From Hyaloscypha bicolor E (lineage: Eukaryota; Ascomycota; Leotiomycetes; Helotiales; Hyaloscyphaceae): a stretch of DNA of 64,000 bases. How positions within the stretch are numbered: the first letter of the stretch is position 1; every line of letters begins with the position of its first letter. Shown piece by piece: positions 1 to 9,419 of the stretch. The notes beneath the pieces are model-generated. The model did not search any database. It was not told the DNA's origin and was given only the letters and a program-made list of their open reading frames with translations. The translations under genes were made by a program, and so were the position numbers. The stretch spans positions 1,853,974 through 1,917,973 of the forward strand of contig NW_020194638.1 of the NCBI RefSeq assembly GCF_002865645.1, written 5' to 3'.

Positions 1-806
1 CCTGGGCCAGCATCGTTCCGTTGCTCGATGCTTCAATCGCACAACGCTTGCGACAACGAGCGGAAGCACGTTTCCTGGCTTTATTCCCCTCGCCAAAGGC
101 TACGGGTGGAGAGGACACCATGCAGAACCGTGTCGTCCATGCCGAAAACCTCCTGCACATAATCGATGCAACCGCGTACAGTGCGTCTGCCACAAACACG
201 TCCGTTGGTGCCACCAATCTTGCTTGCGACATCGTTGCAGTTCTGAATGGCCTATGGCTGCTGCTTGCAAAGTCTCAATCTCGAGATATTAAGGATGCCA
301 TTATGTCAAAATGGCTCCCACTTCTTCTTTCCTTCACAACAATCCGCATACCCGCGTTTGAAGCAACAAAACCCGGTCACGAGAGCAGGGCAAAAGCTGT
401 CCTAGCTCTTGCAGCTATATTTCTCCAACTACAAGCCCTCGACATCGCCACGGATGAAATCAAGAACCTGATAGAGCAAACCTTCGACCTAGCACTCTAT
501 CTAGTAGATCCGCTACCTGAAGATATGCGTCAGCAATGTATTCGAAACCTTCGAGATGCTGCGTCGAGCGCCCAGATTTCATACCTTTTCAGTTTTACGC
601 CGAATCCAACAGAGTGGCTTGTTTTGAGCCAAAAGGAGAGAACATTGCCCCCTCCGGGCGCTGGTGTTGCTGAAAGGGCGACTGAAAAGGAAAAGTTGGT
701 TCCTTTCTCCTTGAGGAGGTGGGAGATGTTGGGCGAGCCGACCCCAAATGTGGGCGAGAATGATACGAGTTTGAGCTTGACACTCTTCGGGGCTAGGAGG
801 GGGTAA
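1..806 (+). CDS. srb8: Mediator subunit 12 (MED12/Srb8), C-terminal part
   Basis: The reading frame (codons starting at base 3) is open from the window edge to TAA at 804-806, so only about the last 267 residues are present and the true start lies upstream. The last residues carry an RRWEML motif followed by GENDTSLSLTLFGA. As I recall, ascomycete MED12/Srb8 proteins end in the same way (an RRWE block, then NDT-S-SL-LF-AR). MED12 is a subunit of the CDK8 kinase module of Mediator, which represses or tunes RNA polymerase II transcription in the nucleus. The visible part is helix-rich with no catalytic motif, as expected for this scaffold protein. No intron is needed here and codon use looks normal for an expressed gene. 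The identification rests on the C-terminal motif and not on a database search. Confidence 0.75.
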   Translation, partial: WASIVPLLDASIAQRLRQRAEARFLALFPSPKATGGEDTMQNRVVHAENLLHIIDATAYSASATNTSVGATNLACDIVAVLNGLWLLLAKSQSRDIKDAIMSKWLPLLLSFTTIRIPAFEATKPGHESRAKAVLALAAIFLQLQALDIATDEIKNLIEQTFDLALYLVDPLPEDMRQQCIRNLRDAASSAQISYLFSFTPNPTEWLVLSQKERTLPPPGAGVAERATEKEKLVPFSLRRWEMLGEPTPNVGENDTSLSLTLFGARRG

Positions 807-1839
807 TATACCCTCATGCTAGTACTATGAATGCATATTGCTTGGAAGCCAGTATAAACAGGAAATAGCGTGTTGGAAAGTTGGGATCTTGGAGCATTGG
901 ACATGAATGAGACAGACGATGTTACGATATAGAGAATTTAGAATAATTCAATCATGATCAACTTCCGCTTACGGTATGATACTGTTCTATCCCACTCCCT
1001 TTAGCTAGTCTCGCTTCCACTAAATTAGGGTATGTCTTTAAGCAGTGAAGGATTAAATCTGTTAAACAAGAAAACTACTGTGATGCCAGTCACGTGGAGG
1101 CATCGTTGCACGTGATTTACCGTGTAGCTTGTGCTTCCAGCCCGGCAGGCAGCTTTCCGCTCAATGCAAGCTCTTTACCATACTGCAACACCTATTTATT
1201 GTGACAAAAACTGTGAAATACGAAATTATAAAAGTGCTTAATTTAAGTATATAACTATACTAATTAATTTCATTTAATTAATTCTCTTAATTACTATTCA
1301 TACTTAAACTATTTAAAACTCTATTTGATAATTAAAGGGCAGATTGGCCGCTGTTTTGGGAGGGTTTTTCTCGCTGCGTTCTATTATATAAGAATTACTT
1401 AAATTATTAATAATCTCACATTCTTAAAAGATAGTGATTTTGATTTTGCGGAAAAAAATACTTGTTGAAGTAGCGTTCTTAAAGGAGCCCGTATCACTTG
1501 AAGTTTTGATATCAGCACATGATTGTTCTCGTTCTCTTCTCCTTACGCCCTGTTACTGAACGGAGCTGTTTATGTCATACCATCAGGCGTTGATGATTGC
1601 AAGCGCTCTACAAACACCGCCATGTTGTAGTCACGTTTCAGCTCGTTGAAGTTGGGAAATTGAATAAGATATTCAACCGGGAGGCTTATCCTGGTCCGAT
1701 ATAAAGATAGTAAGTCAGACGATTCTCTATTCTTCGTGGAAATCTTCTGTGAGAGGCCAATAGGCAAAAGGATACCACATACTTCGTACTAAATGCACAC
1801 CGGAAGGAGAAACAAGCCAATGAAATCAACCCCAACAAC
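807..1839. other. Intergenic region between the MED12-like and NLR genes, tail to tail
   Basis: Both neighbouring genes end towards this stretch (stop codons at 806 and 1840), so it should contain their two 3' ends. I see no convincing coding sequence; the short minus ORF at 1570-1767 has no recognisable domain. An AT-rich patch lies at about 1200-1460. At 1085-1136 there is a CACGTG-rich motif repeated in diverged form at 7762-7810. The patch may be an old repeat remnant. Confidence 0.6.
1085..1136 (+). repeat. Degenerate ~50-bp CACGTG-containing repeat, copy 1
   Basis: Aligned by eye with 7762-7810, the two copies share CACGTGG, then TGCACGTGA, then CGTGTAGC and GTGCTT in the same order and nearly the same spacing. 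Both lie in non-coding DNA beside an AT-rich patch. They could be ends of an old DNA transposon or miniature element, or a shared regulatory module with two E-box-like CACGTG sites. No terminal inverted repeat or target duplication was identified. Confidence 0.45.
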
Positions 1840-4800
1840 CTATGTGGGTCCTGGCTTCGAACGCAATCGTCTCAGACGATCTATCTCCTCCCTCGCCTGA
1901 GATGAACGCCAATCTATATACAATTCCCCAGGAGCATTTCCATCGTTGTCAGGAATGTCCAGGTCTGCGCCACCTTCCTCAACTAAGATCCGCACCAAAT
2001 CCGGCCTTCCCACGGCAGCAGCGTAAGACAGTGGTGTCCGGCCATTAAGAGCTTTCCTGTTCACATCCACCAAACCCGTTTGGATTAAGATCCGGACAGT
2101 TTCGACATTGCTGGGGCTTCCCCACATGGCACAAGAAAGGGGAGTCCGTCCAGATTCCTCAGGGCAGTCGACTCCCTGAGGATAAAACTGGGCCAGGACC
2201 TTAATAACTTCGCCATGGCTTCTATCGGCCGCTAGTGAAACCGCATTCTGGCCCCTCTTGTCGACGCTGGCAAGTTGGACATCAATCCTACCAGTCATGC
2301 AAAGGGCTTTCACCACCTCACAATGCCCACTATATGCAGCCCATGACAATGGTGACCATCCTCTATCACTATCCCCTGGATCATCAAGCAAGGACTGAAT
2401 ATCTGAGCGTGAGGATTGTAACAATATATTGACTGCATCCAACGCACCCATTTCCGCAGCCCAAGATAGCACGGACCGACCGTAACGGTCGCGTTGCGCA
2501 ATGTTCACCCGAGGCTCTGAGACTAGGCATTTCAGCACTATCAAGTCTTTCGGTTCACACTTGCTCCCAATGGCCCAAAGGAGCGGGCTCGATCCAGTCC
2601 GATCCGTCATATTAACGTCAACATCCTCTCGAGCAATCAGTAATTTGGCAATCGCTAAATCGCCAGACCCCACCGCCAATGACAACGGAGAACGCCCGTT
2701 CCCATCAAGGATGTTAACTTGAGAACTGCTCGCCTCATCCAATAGCAGCTTAACTATCTCCAGGTGGCCGCCGACACAAGCCCAGGAGATGGGCGAGCCA
2801 CCTTCTACCCATGCGCCCGTCACAGGTGTCCCATGGTCGAGAAGCAGCTTCGCAATATCTGCGTGACCCATTCTACACGCCCAAGATAACGCAAGAGATT
2901 TACTCTTGCCTTGAAGTTCTGATGGATACATCTCTAAGACTTTGTTGGCGAGCAGAACAAGGCCGAAAAAGGCAGCCACAGTGAGTGGGTCGAGATCCTT
3001 GGGCAGCGTCACATAATCCTTTGACGATAGTCTATATTGATCAGACCAATTGGAGAGACAATCTGTGCCTGGACGTGAGATGCGGATTGCTGATTCCAGT
3101 AAATGTTGCGGCGTAGATACCCCCAGCCAGCAGAGATGTGTTGTCCAATGACTAGCAGAGTATTCAAAGAACGGGGGCTTCTGGTCCATTGACCACGGAC
3201 TTTCTTCAGTAGCACCTGGGAGTTCGAGAAATGCCGGCACATTTTCGTCAAGAACCTTCCTCTCTTCAAAATCAGCAAGGCCCAGAAACCCTACACAGGC
3301 TGTAGCGAGTTCGAGATGTGCCGAGTTGAGACTGGTACCATACAATTTTGGCAGATCAAGCTCAAAGCTACTCAAGTCGGCCACTTTTCCGCTAGCCAGT
3401 CTCAACAAAAATTCCTTCGCCGATTGATGTACAAGGTGGACTTGGAAGTCATGGATGTGGACCAGTGGACCCAGCACAAGCCGTATTGTCCTTTCAACGG
3501 CCATGTCACTCTCCTCTTCTACTGACCTCAGTGTCTGATGGTCTAAATCAATCGCCAAAGCAATCTGTATCTCAGCCGTTGCTAAGGGCCTGAACGAGCC
3601 AACTAGAATACGCAGAATCTTTGCAGCCAGGGCTTGATTTTCGGTTTCGATATCGGCGAGAATGCGGCAATAGAGGCCATCAAGATCCCTTGGACTTTCC
3701 TCGATAACTTTCTCGAAATACTTCTTGGTTTGTGGTCCTCCTTTGAGACGTTGGATCACTAGACTGACCCATAGGAAATTTCGATCGGCTTTCATCACTA
3801 TTCTCCTTTCCAGGCTTTGCCTTATCTCCTCTGGCCACTTCGCTTTGATTGCGAGAGCATCCAACTGGTCTTTAACTACCAGCTTCATATCCTGTTCGAC
3901 TCCTCTGACTTCGGCCGCATCGTCGAGGCAGATGATTTCTGAGCACTCCTCAATCTCTTCCGTGATATCGACATTGTTCCTGCTTGACATCAAAAGTTTG
4001 AGAGCGGTGGAAGGCGGTTCGAGCTTTTGTATCAAGAACTGCTTTATGGCAGTCAAAAGCCTGCCTCTAGAGCAAGGTTCGCATTCATCAATTGCGTCTA
4101 TGATGAGGACAATTGTTCCAGTTCTAGGGTTGAGCATAATATCCCTCAGTATTTCCCATAGTACGAGAATTGACCATCGCTCTGGCGCAACCTCTGAGAA
4201 CCTCGCAGTGGCATGCTCCATCAGGTCATGGCGCTGGGTAAGGATTTGGTATAAGAGACCACGCAGAATCGCCTGGCCGTGGTTGCGACCAACGTCTTTG
4301 TCATCGCAAAAGAACGAACACACGACTATCGTAGTAGAGTCGGTTTGTGTTGCTACGGCCAAAATCGTCTTCATCTGCTCCACCAGATATGAGGTGAGAA
4401 TTGACTTGCCACTTCCCATGTCTCCAGTGATACAGAGGAGGCTCGAGTGTTCGTCTAAAATCCATTCTCGAAGTTGGTTATTCGATGAGATCCATTCGCA
4501 AGTGCCGGGTGATCGTGGACGAAGTTGAGCCCTACAATCGTTCATATCAATTGTGTTAAGTGCCCTGAGACACTCTTGCTCCTGGAGATTGAGAGCTGGT
4601 CAGTCAAAATCTTAGTTCGTTACTGTAATGACTCCCGCAGTTACTTACGACGAGTCAAATCTCGCTCATTACTCTGCACCCCGTGTGTTTGACAGACCTG
4701 TACAATCTTCCGAAATGCAAGGGCGTCTTCGTCAAGTCGGCACATCTCTCTGTGGTTGGCCGCCAACGGAATCATTTCTTCATTTGGTACGCCAATTCTA

Positions 4801-5932
4801 GTATTGCTGCGTGGTACAACCTAAATGAGGTAATAGGCATTCCATTAGCTTCGATACCTAAACACCACAAAGGTGATGGAGTGCGGGAAGAGAAAATGAC
4901 TGACCTCACTTTTGAAAGGTGGCATCACCCTCTCTTCGTAAAAGGATACAATTTCAATCCCTTTAGTTCTATCCGTAAAAGACATAGAAATGTTCTCAAG
5001 CTCCACTGAACGAGGTCGGAGCAGATCTGCGAGGTGTTGTCTCGGTTTGCCAAGAAAGTGGTTTAACTTAGATGCCGATTCCACCGTATTTGCAATTTTT
5101 ACCAGCGTCGATAGGAAATCTGCTTGTTCCGATCCAGAATGGGGAGTTCCAAAGAATATAACTGCTTTGGTTGATTGGAGAATATTTACGTATCGAGAGC
5201 TTTCATGAGCAAGAATTAGGGACTAGATTTGTCAGTCCTGACTTCATCTTGCCAAGTGGCTAGTAACACACTTTTTTGCAAACAATTCCTCCCAAGCTAT
5301 GGCAGATGAACACGATCCCGCGTCGTTTATCCTGTATTGAATAAGCTTTCAAGGCCGGGAATTGTATGAACTAGTAATACAGACCGCCTCAGACTGACGT
5401 TCCAAGTTCAATTGCGATAATAATCTGCGAGCAAAGTCTCCAATATCGGCATTGGACCGACTGAAGATATCCGAATCATACCCAAAGGTATAGACTCTTG
5501 CTCCAGGTAGCGAACGTGGCAGGAATTCTTTAAGCCACATTTGTTTGTTTTTATTGGTCCAGGTATCGAATGCATCCCCATTCAAGCCGTGTAAAGCAAT
5601 GACGTCAAGATGGTAAGTTGGAGACAAGGAATCAGAATCCGTGTTGTCCGCTTTCAGCGGGAACAGTCCAAGTCGCTGTCCATTATAACTTGCATTTTCA
5701 ATGAGGTCGGCCGAGCTAGGCTTGGGGATAACTCGAATATCCGCACCTGCGGATGTCAAGGTCAAGGGCTCAGTCTAAATATATCGTGATCAGTCTATTG
5801 GATGCATTTGAAAAATACTCTGCTAAAGGATCATATGTGAAGCCTTACTCTATCGCGACTGGGCGTTGCAGATGCATTTGCTTCATCTAACAATTTCTTT
5901 CTCTGGCCGGCGCGACTTCCAAAGTCAAACAT
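1840..5932 (-). CDS. NOD-like receptor: alpha/beta-hydrolase (SesB-like) - NACHT - ankyrin repeats
   Basis: Six exons, read on the minus strand: 5932-5849, 5774-5385, 5331-5272, 5222-4905, 4820-about 4649, and about 4581-1840, giving roughly 1,250 residues. The first four introns (49-84 bp, GT-AG) join phase-perfectly. The ATG at 5932 opens MFDFGSRAG. Residues about 75-350 form a hydrolase domain: ALHGLNG, the nucleophile motif CHSLGG, FFGTPHSG, and a late ANHREMCRL that supplies the likely catalytic His. The NACHT domain follows, with Walker A GDMGSGKS (about residue 394) and Walker B IVLIIDAIDEC (about 497). The last 350 or so residues hold about nine ankyrin repeats. Fungal proteins of this plan are NLR-type sensors linked to non-self recognition and heterokaryon incompatibility: the repeats sense, NACHT oligomerises, the hydrolase is the presumed effector. 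The fifth intron is uncertain: donor GTAAGT (4648-4643) is phase 1 while the best acceptor (AG 4583-4582) is phase 0; an AG a few bases further on would restore frame. Confidence 0.85.
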
Positions 5933-7506
5933 TGTGTCGAGGGCTTCGGGATCAACTGTTTTGCTAAGAAAGCAATAAGAAAGTGAAAGCTGAGTGCGTG
6001 AAGGTTTTGATGCGATGGAATTTCTTGGTAGTTGGACAGCGTTTTCGAGTTAGGAGACTGATACCCATCTTGCAGGTCTCATGATAATTACCTTGCTTAT
6101 AATTTAACCGGGCACCAGTTTCAAACATCTCTGAAAATAACTTTATGCGCAGGCGCTTGTAGTTTGTATTTGATTGGTGGTAGTCGGCTCCTTAGGAAAG
6201 CTGGGATCAGTATTGTTTTCATTGGACGCGGCGCAGCCCGTATCACATTTGTTACAGTACGCGCAAAAATTGAAACCCAATACTCGCTCGTCCTTGCACT
6301 GGTGGCTAGAAAGCCTTCCCTCGCATTTACGCTTCTGGGGAGATACTAATCCACCCAATGTGGAGCACCCTCCGAAACGAGCTTTACCGCGCGCTATCCG
6401 TGAAGTAATCTTACGATGGTACCTTCGGATACCAAAAAGGCGAGCGACAATGAAATTCGTCCAATATCCTAAGAGAGGAACGCAACTCACAATACAGAAA
6501 TTCTCACAATTCCCCCTTATATTTCATTATCGTGAAAATTTCGCGGAATTTAGATCTGCTTCTTTCCTATTAAGCAAAGGACTTTTAAAGAGTTTCGGGC
6601 GTTCCGTTGAAATTTGGTGTGATTTTCCAAACGTAGCAATTTTGGTACTGTATTCCTCGGCTGCTGGCGGCTGGACGGTTTTCAATGCCGCGCACCTTCG
6701 GAAAGTTGTCGCACGAGAGCATGTGCCGCCACCCCCTCCCTGCGTGCTGGTCTCAGATAGTTCGGGGGCTACGCCCCTGAGCTCGTTTCAACCTACGTAA
6801 AGTTCTCCGGACCACCCAAATTCAAGCTCTTTAGAGAGTCCGACAAAAGTATATAGAAAAGGTATGGCAGCCATTGAAGACCAAATTCCATGGCCTTATC
6901 TATTATGAAATAGATTTGTATAAGTCAAGAAAGCCATATGTTTTAGCTGCTCCAAGAGAGTGCCGCCAAGTCAGGAGTTGAAGCGGCAAATATTAGCCAG
7001 CCCAACCCAGCCCAAAGCGAAGCGAATCATGCACCAGAGCGTGTCAGAATTCGTGACGCGCTGACCAGGTGCATCGCCAAAAGTCCCTCTTTATAATATT
7101 ATAAATACATAGTATTCTTGTAATATTTTCTCAAATTAAGGGTCGAGCAGTTTCAAAAACCTAGTAATAATTTCATTAAGATAGATTATTACTTTTGTTT
7201 AGTTTAATTTTTAAGCTCGAATATAAATTTACTTTTACTATAGCATTAATAATTCCCTAAATAATTATAAGAAATCTAAAGTTTATTTAATAAAAATAAA
7301 TTAATAAGTATAATTTTGTAACATATTCAAGAGCTAGGTTTACTCGTCGGCAATTCCTCGCTTTGCTAGTGTTACGTCGTAGATAATAAAGGTCACATTA
7401 GCATGACATGACGTAAGCGGTACCTTAGAAATAGCGCTCCCCTTACGTAGCAATTAATCATCTTTCACATTTCACTCAACTTACTCCTCTTGTGTAACAG
7501 CTAGGC

Positions 7507-7528
7507 CCGACTTGCACCAGCAAGTCGG
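7507..7528. repeat. Perfect 9-bp inverted repeat (hairpin), 4-nt loop
   Basis: CCGACTTGC, loop ACCA, then GCAAGTCGG: a perfect stem of nine base pairs. It lies immediately before a threefold 17-bp tandem repeat in non-coding DNA. It might be a transcription-terminating hairpin or part of a miniature element; nothing in the sequence decides. Confidence 0.6.
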
Positions 7529-7533
7529 ACCCA

Positions 7534-7584
7534 GCAACTCCAACATATCAACAACTCCAACATATCAGCAACTCCGACACTATT
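7534..7584. repeat. 17-bp tandem repeat, three copies
   Basis: The unit GCAACTCCAACATATCA occurs at 7534-7550 and 7551-7567 (first base A in the second), followed by a diverged third copy at 7568-7584. Non-coding. Confidence 0.7.
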
Positions 7585-7761
7585 ATATAAAACGGCCATT
7601 AAAGGAGCTATTATAATAAATTTCTATTGTGCTTATAGCCTTTAATTAAGCGATGAGAGTATATTGATCCATTTTATTATTTTATGCGTAGTTTTATATA
7701 GTAGTAAAAAAGGTAAGCAAAAGTCGCAATGTCGGGTGTGCGAAGGGCGATGTTACGTGGC

Positions 7762-7810
7762 ACTAGCCACGTGGTGCCATTGCACGTGACTTGGCGTGTA
7801 GCCAGTGCTT
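7762..7810 (+). repeat. Degenerate ~50-bp CACGTG-containing repeat, copy 2
   Basis: Partner of 1085-1136, in the same orientation. It lies about 400 bases upstream of the methyltransferase start codon, so a promoter role for its two CACGTG-like sites is possible but not shown. Confidence 0.45.
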
Positions 7811-8207
7811 TTTTTGGTTCAAAATTACTCGTTGCTTTATATGGCGAGCTCGTATAAAATCGATGTATAGCACAATACCACGCCCCTAAATTAAAAAGGA
7901 ATATATGGTGCACTTATATTGTAGACTCAGGGTTTTTCAAATATAATTTTTTTATGACTATTTAATGCGTGGTTGCGTTTTTATTTAATAAAATAGGTCC
8001 AAAAACCCATGTCGGACATTGCCTGTGATGTCAGAGTTTGTGGCGCCAGCGCATGCCCGAACCGCACTAGTGATGTGAGACATTTGCGCTAGCGCCTTTC
8101 ATTTTAGACTTAGCGGGCAATTTTGAGCCTTATCATCTGCTGCCAGCATCACAATTTTCAGTTGAATCATATCCCCTATCAGTATCAAAATCTTGTTTGT
8201 ATACGAC

Positions 8208-9005
8208 ATGTTCAACGACGAGGACCTCATAGAATTGTCTCATCCCAAGTACTGGGATGGGCGTTATCGCTCTGAGCAAAGGGTTACCCAGAATGGCATA
8301 CAACCAGTGCTCGATTCCTATGAATGGTTTCGCAGCTTTGAGCAACTTCGCCCTTTTTTTGAAAACAACCTTCCACCCTCCTCTAGCGGATGTCACATAC
8401 TCCATTTAGGTTGTGGAAATAGTGTAATTATCCACTTTTTTCGATGGTTTTTTTGCGCACAAGAAGTCAGAAAGGCTAATCACGTCACCAAAATATAGAA
8501 CTTAACAGCGGACCTTTACGCCCTTGGATACACGAATCAGACAAGCATCGACTTTTCTCAAGTAGTTATCGACGCGATGATGACGAAGTACTCGGATCTG
8601 GAAACTCGATGGGGTGTTATGGATGTGCGCGAACTACAATTACCAGATGGCTCAGTCGATGTGGCAATTGACAAAGGTACGCTTGATGCTATGATTCATG
8701 GCTCCTTATGGGATCCACCGGCCGACGTGCAGAGTAATGTGGGTAAATACGTAGATGAGGTAAAGCGTTTCATTTCCTCACAGGTATTCGATTTTGCTGA
8801 ATGCCGATAGGTTGCGCGGGTACTCAAACCTGGCGGGCAATGGCTCTACATCACATATCGACAACCCCATTTTATGAAACCGTTGCTTGAACGCAAAGAC
8901 TCGTGGGATTTCGCGGTCAAGACACTGGGCGATTCTCAAGGGACAGGCGAATTTGACTACTTTGGCTTCATTATGAAGAGGCATGAGGCTTCGAATACTT
9001 CTTAG
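8208..9005 (+). CDS. SAM-dependent methyltransferase, eEF1A-lysine-methyltransferase-like (EEF1AKMT4/METTL13 type)
   Basis: Three exons: 8208-8423, 8499-8759 and 8811-9005 (TAG), joined by GT-AG introns of 75 and 51 bp, both in phase 0, giving 223 residues. Start is the ATG at 8208 (MFNDEDLIEL). The N-terminal PKYWDGRY is the usual entry motif of this family. Motif I is LHLGCGNS, split from NLTADLYALGY by intron 1. Motif II follows in WGVMDVRELQLPDGSVDVAIDK's region (about residue 115), and the post-core DKGTLDAM, ARVLKPGG and ITYRQPHF segments follow in family order. Members transfer methyl groups from S-adenosylmethionine to protein lysine or N-terminal amines; several modify translation elongation factor 1A in the cytosol. 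The substrate is inferred from the family only. The length suits a single-domain enzyme and no defect is visible. Confidence 0.85.
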
Positions 9006-9063
9006 ACAACCACACATGCTGGATGCGAGACAGATACAACATGGTATCTCGCCAAAGTGACAT

Positions 9064-9345
9064 CTACTTTGCCTTGTGACATGTCAGACAATACCTTTTC
9101 CCATACGACTCTGCCGTTCTGCGGACTCTCGTCAAGGCTTTGACCAACACTCTCATGCCACTGTCCATCGAATATGTTGTGATAATACCGATCTTTGAAA
9201 CGAGATCAAACTCCGGCCAAGCGATCCGCGAGGCAGTACCATTACGGTATGGGTCGAGGGTCCGCAAATATCTGCAGATAGCAAGCTCGAGGGCTGCCTT
9301 AAGCTTTCTTACCCATATCAGTTCGAGAGGGTTGGTAGACTCCAT
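9064..9345 (-). pseudogene. Possible gene remnant or 3' exon at the edge of the AT-rich block
   Basis: A 93-codon frame opens with ATG at 9345 on the minus strand. The segment WPEFDLVSKI followed by SMDSGMRVLVKAL vaguely recalls the C-terminal part of fungal BTB/POZ-domain proteins (W..F..V, then a D..LR pattern), but no BTB core is visible upstream, where the sequence enters the AT-rich block. It may be the surviving end of a gene cut or eroded by the neighbouring repeats, or a chance ORF. Its 3' end faces that of the methyltransferase gene. Confidence 0.25.
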
Positions 9346-9419
9346 GATGTAGCGCGCTATCTAGAACCAGCACGGCCTGTTATATTCTCGTAACTTCAAC
9401 TGCTGCATTGCCTCTCCTC

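Larger units (their letters stand above)
5933..8207. other. Intergenic region with divergent promoters, small repeats and AT-rich patches
   Basis: This stretch separates the divergently transcribed NLR gene (-) and methyltransferase gene (+), so both promoters should be here. I found no dependable gene. A plus-strand ORF at 6174-6800 is overlapped by a cysteine-rich minus-strand ORF at 6143-6490, and neither shows a recognisable domain. Bases 7080-7330 are AT-rich like the transposon block. A hairpin, a short tandem repeat and a CACGTG repeat are listed separately. Confidence 0.55.

Noticed and set aside
530..904. Minus ORFs opposite the MED12-like gene, and plus ORFs opposite the NLR gene (e.g. 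3725-4528)
   Set aside because: Antisense shadows of strongly supported coding sequence.
6174..6800. 208-codon plus ORF upstream of the methyltransferase gene
   Set aside because: No recognisable domain, unusual composition, overlapped by another frame; more likely chance.
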